Notes under the pieces: generated by a model
What the model saw: only the letters and a program-made list of their open reading frames with translations
Told to the model about the DNA's origin: nothing
Database searches by the model: none
Made by a program: the position numbers and the translations under genes
Shown: positions 1 through 6,641 of the stretch, piece by piece
How positions within the stretch are numbered: the first letter of the stretch is position 1
How the letters are laid out: each line of letters starts with the position of its first letter
Assembly (NCBI GenBank): GCA_000437555.1
Contig: FR901024.1
Span: forward strand, 469-16,168
Length of the DNA: 15,700 nucleotides
Origin: Acidaminococcus sp. CAG:917
GTDB lineage: Bacteria > Bacillota > Clostridia > Christensenellales > CAG-917
Direction of reading: 5' to 3'

Positions 1-359
1 AGTAAAGCGGCAGGCGTCCTTTCGAGAAGCGGAGGCAGACTTTCGGTTTCATATTTGAAATCGTTTTCGATTTCGACGTGCATCACTTTAAAACCGTTAG
101 AAGAAGGTAGTTTGACAAAACCTTTTACCTCACCCGACACGGAAGAAAACACGTTTGCCGAAACAAAGCCTTTTGCTCTGCCGATAAGCGTGCCCGCCTT
201 TACCTTGTCGCCCTCTTTTACGACGGGTTCGCAGGGTGCGCCGGCGGACTGAGCCAGAGATACAAAAACTCTGTCCGGAGTTTCAAACTCGGAAAGAGGG
301 TCGGATGCCGTATATTTGCTTTCGGGAGGGTGAACTCCCCTTTTAAATGTCTTTAGCAT
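1..359 (-). CDS. rnfC: RnfC, ion-translocating ferredoxin:NAD+ oxidoreductase subunit C (N-terminal part)
   Basis: The first 119 residues of RnfC, the membrane-associated subunit of the Rnf complex that carries flavin, NADH-binding and 4Fe-4S domains and passes electrons between reduced ferredoxin and NAD+ while pumping Na+ or H+. Visible are the family's opening motif, here RGVHPPE at residues 7-13, and the N-terminal barrel-sandwich region with GAPCEPVVKEGDKV (about 40-53) and FVSANVFSSVSGEV (65-78). The Rossmann and Fe-S domains lie beyond the window edge. The start is ATG at 359-357, preceded by GGAG at 369-366 with a 6-nt gap. rnfC normally opens rnfCDGEAB-type operons, so the rest of the operon should lie to the left. 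The family call rests on these motifs and is firm. Confidence 0.93.
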   Translation of the reverse strand, partial: MLKTFKRGVHPPESKYTASDPLSEFETPDRVFVSLAQSAGAPCEPVVKEGDKVKAGTLIGRAKGFVSANVFSSVSGEVKGFVKLPSSNGFKVMHVEIENDFKYETESLPPLLERTPAAL

Positions 360-385
360 TGTTGACTCCGTTTGAATATATTTTA

Positions 386-414
386 ATTTTATTATATAGC
401 TAAGCTATTGTCAA
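386..414 (-). promoter_or_regulatory. Promoter of the rnf operon with dyad in the spacer
   Basis: On the minus strand TTGACA (414-409) and TAAAAT (391-386) are separated by exactly 17 nt, a close match to a sigma-A promoter. The predicted start is near 379, giving a leader of about 20 nt to the RnfC start. A perfect 6-bp inverted repeat, ATAGCT-A-AGCTAT (396-408), fills most of the spacer and would put a bound repressor between the two boxes. The regulator is unknown. Confidence 0.7.
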
Positions 415-444
415 TAAGGTCGCGGGCAATTTTATCGATATTTA

Positions 445-460
445 GCCGACAAATGTCGGC
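445..460. other. Small inverted repeat upstream of rnf
   Basis: GCCGAC-AAAT-GTCGGC is a perfect 6-bp stem with a 4-nt loop in the gap between the divergent gene ends. The adjacent six-base A run lies 3' on the plus strand, so on the minus strand the U run comes before the stem. It is therefore not a classical terminator in either direction. It could be an operator or a structured end of the TSUP transcript. Confidence 0.4.
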
Positions 461-575
461 AAAAAAGAGGTGAAACGAATTGAAAGTCTTAAAAGGCGTT
501 CAAACAAAGTCAACCCCGACGTTTTAATATTTATTTAAATCTTTTCGCTTAAAATTTAAAAAATCGGAAGACTGA

Positions 576-591
576 ATTTCAAAATTGAAAT
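576..591. repeat. AT-rich dyad at the 3' end of the TSUP pair
   Basis: ATTTCAA-AA-TTGAAAT, arms of 7 bp, lies just past the stop codon of the second TSUP gene. The stem is weak and the possible loop is only 2 nt, so termination here is doubtful. No better terminator for the TSUP transcript was seen before the rnf promoter. Confidence 0.3.
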
Positions 592-599
592 ATACTCGA

Positions 600-965
600 T
601 TATTTTTTAGCTCTCTTTTTGATTATCTCGCCGGCCACTCCTAAGACGGCAAGCAAAATCAAAAATATGCCGAAGCCTTTTTGCAGAAAATCGCCGTCTG
701 CCTTGACTGCCAAAAAAGAGGACGCTATCGCCATGATTACGGCAGGAATTAAAATAAACAACACCTTTTTGAAATCGACCAGCTTGTTTTTAAAATGCAA
801 AAACAGGCAAACGACGCTCATAGGGATAAAGGCTACGAGGTTCATAAATTGGCTTGTCTTTTGCGCCATCGATAAAAACACGGTAAGTATAGGCACGAGC
901 AAAGTTCCTCCTCCCATACCCATACCGCCGAGTATTCCGCCCACAAGTCCCGCGATAAAGCTCAT
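600..965 (-). CDS. TauE/SafE (TSUP) family membrane protein, half-length, second of pair
   Basis: A 121-residue membrane protein that matches one half of the TauE/SafE family of sulfite, sulfonate or other anion exporters. The family repeat motif is visible as GGMGMGGGTLLVPIL at residues 13-27. About four hydrophobic segments follow, and the C-terminus is basic (IIKKRAKK). Full-length members are about 250 residues with two such repeats, so this is one repeat unit. Its ATG (965-963) overlaps the TGA of the upstream half by the ATGA arrangement, so the two are almost certainly co-translated and assemble together. The substrate cannot be read from the sequence. There is no internal stop or frameshift within either half. 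Confidence 0.85.
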   Translation of the reverse strand: MSFIAGLVGGILGGMGMGGGTLLVPILTVFLSMAQKTSQFMNLVAFIPMSVVCLFLHFKNKLVDFKKVLFILIPAVIMAIASSFLAVKADGDFLQKGFGIFLILLAVLGVAGEIIKKRAKK

Positions 966-1357
966 CTCAGCACCATTTGAAGCCCCGCAAAGGCCATCAG
1001 AAAATAAAAACTTAGTATGATAGAGGGCGTGCTGAGTTTTTTTAGCAATACGGCGCCGACGATACCGCCGATAAGCACACCTATAAGAACGGGAATAAAT
1101 TCCGCTCCAAGCGTTATGGAACGGCTGTAAATTATCGAGCTTATTATCGAAAGGGGTAAAATTATAAGCAGAGCGGTGGCGTGCGCCTTTTTTTCGGGCA
1201 AGCCCAATATAAATGTGAGCGCAGGCACGGCAAGCATACCTCCCCCCGCTCCGAAAAAGCCGTTTGCGAAACCGACGAGCAATCCCGCAACGACTGCGAG
1301 AGCGTAACTCAGTTTCTGCTTTTTATCCGATAACTCTAAATATTTTGCGCTTTCCAT
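962..1357 (-). CDS. TauE/SafE (TSUP) family membrane protein, half-length, first of pair
   Basis: A 131-residue protein equivalent to the N-terminal half of TauE/SafE exporters. A hydrophilic leader (about 16 residues) precedes the first membrane segment. The repeat motif GFFGAGGGMLAVPAL sits at residues 33-47, and further hydrophobic stretches run to the C-terminus. It pairs with the overlapping downstream half and likely forms a heteromeric transporter in the cytoplasmic membrane. The ATG at 1357-1355 has no convincing Shine-Dalgarno sequence. Instead the start codon lies in one arm of an inverted repeat, suggesting translational or operator control. The family assignment is firm; the transported anion is unknown. 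Confidence 0.85.
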   Translation of the reverse strand: MESAKYLELSDKKQKLSYALAVVAGLLVGFANGFFGAGGGMLAVPALTFILGLPEKKAHATALLIILPLSIISSIIYSRSITLGAEFIPVLIGVLIGGIVGAVLLKKLSTPSIILSFYFLMAFAGLQMVLR

Positions 1358-1380
1358 ACTAAACCGACTGTGGTTAGTAT
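1356..1380 (-). promoter_or_regulatory. Inverted repeat covering the start codon of the TSUP pair
   Basis: On the plus strand ATACTAAACC (1356-1365) and GGTTAGTAT (1372-1380) are complementary over 9 bp with one bulged base and a 6-nt loop. In the minus-strand mRNA the hairpin would include the first two bases of the start codon. It could sequester the start codon or, as DNA, be a repressor operator. Confidence 0.45.
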
Positions 1381-1516
1381 TGCACGCTATACGACTTTTA
1401 TTTAAAAAGTTTAAAATCGGCTAAAAAACGGCAGGACGCTAAACGCAAAAGCGGATATAAAGCAAAAAGATATATAAATTTTAATTTGACCCGACAGAGA
1501 ATATTGGGCAAAATGT

Positions 1517-1545
1517 TTGCCAAATATTTATATATATTATATAAT
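1517..1545 (+). promoter_or_regulatory. Promoter of the giant lipoprotein gene
   Basis: TTGCCA (1517-1522) and TATAAT (1540-1545) are separated by 17 nt, giving a near-consensus sigma-A promoter with a predicted start near 1552 and a leader of about 65 nt. The ribosome-binding site AAGGTG (1605-1610) lies 6 nt before the ATG. Confidence 0.7.
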
Positions 1546-1616
1546 TTTAAAGACTATTGACAAAATAGATAAACTATCAGGCAATCGGCAAAAAAAATTC
1601 TATTAAGGTGTAGACA

Positions 1617-4600
1617 ATGAAGAAGAAAAACTTATTTATCAATCTTGTTATCCTCGTCATGGCTGTATCTCTCGTTATAGGTCTTTCGGCTTGCAATCCG
1701 AATGAACCTTCTTCGACCCCGTCGACAAACAACAGCTACGTCATCGACAATACGGAAGGACTTTTGATAAGCAACTCCGACTTTAACGGAACGTCAAACT
1801 CGAAAGTATATCCATACCTGCCAAAAGATTGGAAAGGCTCGGTGATGACTTCCTCGCTTCCTGCCGGAGTCACTGCGGGAACGATAAACGTCAACGAGGA
1901 AATTTATGACGACTATAAATCCACTTGGGACGACCTCGACAATCCGGGAAAAGCTGAAGGCAGCGCCGACGATAAAATGCTTATGATTTATATGCCCGAA
2001 AAAGCGGATTCCGACGACGCCAAACACGGTCCCACCGCATACGGATATACGTCAAACAGCTTTACCGTCACTCAATACGACTATTACAAACTAAGCGTAT
2101 CCGTCAAGACGGTCAACATCGAAGGCGGCGACGACGCGGGCGCAAGGATTTATCTTTCCACTTCCGCTTACGTCGATTTCCACAGCATAAACACGGAGGG
2201 CGAATGGACGACCTATACCATTTATATCGAAGGCTCGGCGTCTAAAGATTATACCCTCACGGTAAACCTTTCGCTCGGATATTATTCCTCGAGCATCTCC
2301 TCCGCTCAGCTCACCACCGGCTACGTCTTTTTTGACAACCTCGTTTTGGAAAAACTCGAGCCCACCGAAGACAAAACCCCTTATGAGCAATACAGCGAAG
2401 CGGTTACAAACGAGACCACCAAAAAGATAACCTATCTCGTCCCCAACGGTGAATTCGATTACGGCACTACCGTTTCAGGTTCTTCTTCTGCTCAGCCATC
2501 CCTTTGGTCGGCTGTCACGGGCGGAAGCTCCACCTCGTTCTCCGCTCCGACGACCTACCGTTACAACGGACTTTTGGACGTAACCAATTATGAAAATCTT
2601 CAATCAAAACTCTCCACCACAAGATATATCTATACCCCCGAAGTCACCTTCTACACTCTCGAAGAATGGAACGGATTGACCGAGGATGAACAAAAAGCAT
2701 ACGACTCCGTATCCGACGTAACGGAGGGCGAATACGCAGGCGGTAAAAAGGCGGTCAAAAACAAGGTATCTGCTATGGACTACACCAAAAACGTAGTCAA
2801 CCCGTCCACTCCCGCAGGTTCTTCGGGCAACAGTGTATATATGCTTTCGCAAGTCTATATGACGGCGCAGGGAATTACGTCTAGCACTCCCCTCGTTGTG
2901 GAAAAAGGAAGCTATACGGCAATTTCCGTCAGAGTGTACACGCAACACATTTTCGGTGCGGGTGTTTCTATACTCCTTAGCGGAAACGGCGACGACTTCG
3001 GTTTCGCCAACATTTCCAAAACCACATACGCCACCGACTCAGACGGCGACGAGATAGAGGTCTATCAAGTTTACAATACCTCCACCAGCGATTTCGATTA
3101 CTACAACTCGAAGGGCGAAAAACTCACCGTTTCCGATTACAATCCCGGAACAACAGGCGGTTGGGCGACTTACACTTTCTATATTAAAGGTAACGCCTAT
3201 ATGGACACAAGCTTCACAATGGAGCTTTGGCTCGGTACCGGAGATACAAGCGAAAACACCAAAAAAACAATCGACTCGTTTACGTCGAGCGGATATGCTT
3301 CAAAGGCAAGTTTTTCCACCTACACCTCTGACGGCACGTTCTCAAAAGGATTTGCTTTCTTTGACAACGTGACCATTTCAAAGGTTACCGAAGAAGATTA
3401 CCTCAAAGCCACCGCTAACGCCGACTATACCACACCTACGGACGACAGACTTGTCAACGGCGACGCAAATCAGACATACGCCATTGACCTTGCTTTGGCA
3501 AACGACCTCGCCGCAGCTAACGGCAATTTTGAAAACTCGACGCAAAACGGAGATATTCCTTACGATGACCTCACTTTGGGCACTCCCGACAGCTGGGCAA
3601 CGACAATAGCCGACGGACAGATAGACGGAGTTTATCTCTCTCCCGACACAGTCGCAGGCGTTGTCGATACTACGAACACATCTTTGTTTGAAAGTTTGGG
3701 ACTTACAAGTCCCGGCGTGCCTTTCGACTACGGCTCAAACAAGGTTTTGATGGTCTACTCCCCCACGGGACAGATTTACAAGTTTGAAAGTCAGCCCTTC
3801 ACCTTGGAACAAAACAACTGCTACAGAGTATCCGTTTGGATGAAGACGGAAAATATGCCCTCATCGTCGGGACTAAGAATCTCTCTTTACGATGCGGATA
3901 CCGATACTTCGCTTAAGTCTTCGTCGGTCATAAATACCACCGACTATGAAAAGTATCACGACAACGATTGGATAGAATACACTTTCGTTATAAAGGGATA
4001 CTCGGATAAATCGATAAACGCCAGCCTCGTTTTGGAATACGGCTACGGCGACAGATGGGCTTCTTCAACGCACGGTAAAGGTGCGGGCTATTTTGCAAAC
4101 GTTTCGGTTATGAACATTCCGCTTACCACCTACACCACGCTCTCTTCCAACACGACCAACTCGACAAGCATTTCCTATCAGACGACGGAATCGGGCAAGA
4201 CGGTGGCAAACTCTGCTTTTGACCTTATTGACCTCGACAACACTCAAGGTATGCAAAACGGCAAACTGCTCGAAGACGTCGGCGTACCCCTCAATTGGAC
4301 GGCTACCGACAAAAAGATATCTTCCGACGACGTGCTTGGCGGTATTATCCAATTTAATACGGACGACAGCAAAAAATTCTATGCCGACGCGGCGGGACAA
4401 ATCGCTACACTTGCGGCAAAATATCCCGTGCTGTCCTCGCTCGGGACTACTACCTCCAGCATATACGATATGTGGGCGACTCCCAACGGCGGACCCAACG
4501 CCCTGCTTATCGCCAATGTGGACGGAACGGATAAATTCAGCCTCGGCTACACTTCAAAAGCAATCAGCTTGAGCGCAAACAGCTATTATAAGATAAGCGT

Positions 4601-6149
4601 TTGGGCTTATACCAACGGCAACAACACGCTTTACAGCTTGTATCTCACCAGCGAAAACCCCGTCACCAACTATTTTGAGGAAGCGCCCTATTTTGTCACT
4701 ACCTCGACAAATGCGGGCTGGACGGAATACACCTTCTACGTGGAAGTCGGACTTAACGCCGTAACGGCTACGCTTGACCTCTGGCTAGGCGTAAATACCG
4801 ACGTAGTGTCTTATGCAAATGCGGAAGACGCAAAGACAACGGGTTATGTCGTATACGACTCCGTAAGCTGCCTTGCAATCACTGAAGAAGAATTCAACGA
4901 ATACACTGCCGCCACGGAAAATCAAAGAAAGCTTTCCTTCCTCACCGACGGTTTCGACGCCGCTTCCACCGACGCGTCGAGCAAATCCTCATTGACGTCG
5001 GTCACCGGTTGGACGAGCAAGATTGCAGAAGTTTCAAACCTCACCGATATCAAGAGCGGTATCTACTATTATTCGGGCATAGAGGGCGACTATGAAATAT
5101 CCGATTTGTTCGGTCTCGACCTCAAAGGAACCCTCGACCAAGAAAACGGCACGCATTATCAAAACAACGCCGACTCAAAAGAATTTATCCCGATATCCGA
5201 TACGGTCGGCAAGTTATACAGCGACGTGGCATGCACGACCCTCAGCGAAACGGGTATATATTATAAGAGAGCGGAAAACGACGTCGTCACCTTGAAAACT
5301 ACCACCGTCGACGACACGCAGGTGCTTGCAAAGTATACTCTCAATACCGAGGACAGAAACAATTCGTTTATCCCGTATGAAAACCTCGCTACTAAGAGCG
5401 GAAATTATGCGCTTGCAATCAACAACACGGTTGAAAGCTCTTACTACTACGTCAGCGGAAAATATACCTTCAGTGCGGACAGCTATTACAAAGTTTCCGT
5501 TTACGTAAAAACTTACGGCGTCTCGGAAGGCACGGGCGCATACGTAAGACTTTCGGCAAACGGTCTGAACTACACGACGGCAGAAAAGACGTTCAGCAAA
5601 ATCAATAGCGAGTCGTGGACGGAATATACCTTCTACGTTAAAACCGCCGACGAAGCTCTCTCGGATATTACGGTAGAACTCGGACTCGGCGAATACGATA
5701 CGGCAACCGAAGACAAGGACCTTCTCGCTAAAGGCTATGCGATGTTTGACGATTTCTCTATCGAAAAGATTGACGAAACCGCTTACGACACAGCTACCGA
5801 AGGAGACGTCCTCAAAAAATTCGAAGCAACGGAATCGGATATTTCAACGGGTGACCCGGATAGCGACGGCGGAACAACCGTTCCTTATACTCCTGACCTC
5901 ACTTATCTTTGGTGGATGATACCGACAATCATTCTTTCAATTGCCGTTATCATAGTCATAATCGTATTTGTGGTCAAAAAGATTAAGGCAAAATATCCCG
6001 CTAAGGAAGACGTAAAAACCGCGTCATATTCTTCCGAAAGCAATTCAAACGAAAACATAGACCAAAAGAAAGAAATCTACAGCTCGTTTGAAGAAAATTC
6101 CGTTCCCGCACCGACAGGCAAAAAAAAGACGGGCAAAAAAAGGAAATAA
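1617..6149 (+). CDS. Giant surface lipoprotein with five CBM4/9-like modules and C-terminal membrane anchor
   Basis: A 1510-residue exported protein of unrecognised name. It opens with a type II signal peptide, a hydrophobic core and lipobox LSAC (lipidated Cys 26), followed by a Ser/Thr/Pro/Asn linker. Five homologous modules follow at about 49-262, 274-601, 633-840, 862-1097 and 1108-1393. Four open with an N-G/S-x-F-type motif (SNSDF, PNGEF, ANGNF, ANSAF) and the fifth with TDGF. Each then has a conserved Trp (72, 297, 660, 894, 1132), a strand like YYKxSVxVKT (157, 433, 736, 990, 1290), a W-T/I/A-x-Y-T-F-Y-like strand (197, 516, 785, 1035, 1334) and a closing G-Y/F-x-F-D-N-like strand (235-241, 578-584, 824-828, 1076-1082, 1373-1379). 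This order resembles CBM4/9-type jelly-roll carbohydrate-binding modules; glycan binding is inference. A membrane segment (about 1431-1453) and a basic 57-residue tail end the protein. Codons are richer in C-ending forms than in the neighbours, suggesting high expression. It has its own promoter and terminator. No catalytic domain or LPXTG motif was seen. Confidence 0.85.
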   Translation: MKKKNLFINLVILVMAVSLVIGLSACNPNEPSSTPSTNNSYVIDNTEGLLISNSDFNGTSNSKVYPYLPKDWKGSVMTSSLPAGVTAGTINVNEEIYDDYKSTWDDLDNPGKAEGSADDKMLMIYMPEKADSDDAKHGPTAYGYTSNSFTVTQYDYYKLSVSVKTVNIEGGDDAGARIYLSTSAYVDFHSINTEGEWTTYTIYIEGSASKDYTLTVNLSLGYYSSSISSAQLTTGYVFFDNLVLEKLEPTEDKTPYEQYSEAVTNETTKKITYLVPNGEFDYGTTVSGSSSAQPSLWSAVTGGSSTSFSAPTTYRYNGLLDVTNYENLQSKLSTTRYIYTPEVTFYTLEEWNGLTEDEQKAYDSVSDVTEGEYAGGKKAVKNKVSAMDYTKNVVNPSTPAGSSGNSVYMLSQVYMTAQGITSSTPLVVEKGSYTAISVRVYTQHIFGAGVSILLSGNGDDFGFANISKTTYATDSDGDEIEVYQVYNTSTSDFDYYNSKGEKLTVSDYNPGTTGGWATYTFYIKGNAYMDTSFTMELWLGTGDTSENTKKTIDSFTSSGYASKASFSTYTSDGTFSKGFAFFDNVTISKVTEEDYLKATANADYTTPTDDRLVNGDANQTYAIDLALANDLAAANGNFENSTQNGDIPYDDLTLGTPDSWATTIADGQIDGVYLSPDTVAGVVDTTNTSLFESLGLTSPGVPFDYGSNKVLMVYSPTGQIYKFESQPFTLEQNNCYRVSVWMKTENMPSSSGLRISLYDADTDTSLKSSSVINTTDYEKYHDNDWIEYTFVIKGYSDKSINASLVLEYGYGDRWASSTHGKGAGYFANVSVMNIPLTTYTTLSSNTTNSTSISYQTTESGKTVANSAFDLIDLDNTQGMQNGKLLEDVGVPLNWTATDKKISSDDVLGGIIQFNTDDSKKFYADAAGQIATLAAKYPVLSSLGTTTSSIYDMWATPNGGPNALLIANVDGTDKFSLGYTSKAISLSANSYYKISVWAYTNGNNTLYSLYLTSENPVTNYFEEAPYFVTTSTNAGWTEYTFYVEVGLNAVTATLDLWLGVNTDVVSYANAEDAKTTGYVVYDSVSCLAITEEEFNEYTAATENQRKLSFLTDGFDAASTDASSKSSLTSVTGWTSKIAEVSNLTDIKSGIYYYSGIEGDYEISDLFGLDLKGTLDQENGTHYQNNADSKEFIPISDTVGKLYSDVACTTLSETGIYYKRAENDVVTLKTTTVDDTQVLAKYTLNTEDRNNSFIPYENLATKSGNYALAINNTVESSYYYVSGKYTFSADSYYKVSVYVKTYGVSEGTGAYVRLSANGLNYTTAEKTFSKINSESWTEYTFYVKTADEALSDITVELGLGEYDTATEDKDLLAKGYAMFDDFSIEKIDETAYDTATEGDVLKKFEATESDISTGDPDSDGGTTVPYTPDLTYLWWMIPTIILSIAVIIVIIVFVVKKIKAKYPAKEDVKTASYSSESNSNENIDQKKEIYSSFEENSVPAPTGKKKTGKKRK

Positions 6150-6165
6150 GACGGGCTTAAATCAA

Positions 6166-6198
6166 AACAAAAAAGAAGGCTAAACGCCTTCTTTTTTT
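6166..6198 (+). terminator. Rho-independent terminator of the lipoprotein gene
   Basis: AAAAGAAGGC (6171-6180), loop TAAAC and GCCTTCTTTT (6186-6195) form a 10-bp stem running into a U tract. It ends the monocistronic transcript 17 bases or so after the stop codon. Confidence 0.9.
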
Positions 6199-6365
6199 AT
6201 TATTGTTTTTATACCAAACCTTAAGATGAAAAGGCGTTTTGCATTTTAGCCGAAACCCAATTTAAATATCTTAAATTTTAAATGCAGGCGTATAACTCAG
6301 AGCGTATTTTTCAAATATCGAAAGTGCAAAATTCTATTTTATGCCGAATGGGAATATATTTTAAT

Positions 6366-6641
6366 ATGTTAGTTTATAGAGTGGAAAAAGACGATTCTAT
6401 TTTATCGATAGCAAATAAGTTTAACACGACGGTCGCAAAAATCAAGCAGCTTAACAATGTCGAAAACGTCGTCGAGGGCGAAAGACTTGTCATAGAAGAG
6501 ACGGGCGGAAGCTATGTGGTGGGTCCTTTTGAAACGCTCGAAAGTATTTCTAAAAAATTCGGCGTGAGTTATGAAGAACTTAAAAAACTCAACGGAGAAG
6601 CCGTTTTTTTAGGCGAAAGGATAGTGTTGCCCCGTGAATAA
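6366..6641 (+). CDS. Small double-LysM protein
   Basis: A 91-residue protein made almost entirely of two LysM domains: residues about 2-43 (YRVEKDDSILSIANKF start) and about 48-89 (SYVVGPFETLESISKKF start). LysM domains bind N-acetylglucosamine-containing glycans such as peptidoglycan. I chose the ATG at 6366 because the first LysM begins directly after it and GGGA lies at 6350-6353. Upstream in-frame ATGs (6282, 6348) lack a ribosome-binding site and would add non-LysM residues. No signal peptide or membrane segment is present, so it may be cytosolic, for example on a forespore surface as in SafA/SpoVID-type coat proteins, or act by an unknown route. It overlaps the flippase gene by 8 nt, so the two are an operon. 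The domain call is solid; the role is inferred. Confidence 0.8.
   Translation: MLVYRVEKDDSILSIANKFNTTVAKIKQLNNVENVVEGERLVIEETGGSYVVGPFETLESISKKFGVSYEELKKLNGEAVFLGERIVLPRE

Noticed and set aside
55..252. 65-codon open frame on the plus strand
   Set aside because: It lies antisense within rnfC, whose minus-strand frame shows clear family motifs.
619..1020. 133-codon open frame on the plus strand
   Set aside because: Antisense to both TSUP halves, with low-complexity Pro/Ile composition and no domain.
1557..1562. Perfect TTGACA close to the giant gene
   Set aside because: No -10 box at 16-18 nt; the TTGCCA/TATAAT pair just upstream is better.
1794..5919. Several open frames of 60-117 codons on both strands inside the giant gene
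   Set aside because: They are shadows of the 1510-codon frame, which has a signal peptide, repeats and a coherent codon bias.
6282..6365. N-terminal extension of the LysM protein from ATG 6282
   Set aside because: No ribosome-binding site, and the added residues lack any LysM or signal-peptide character.
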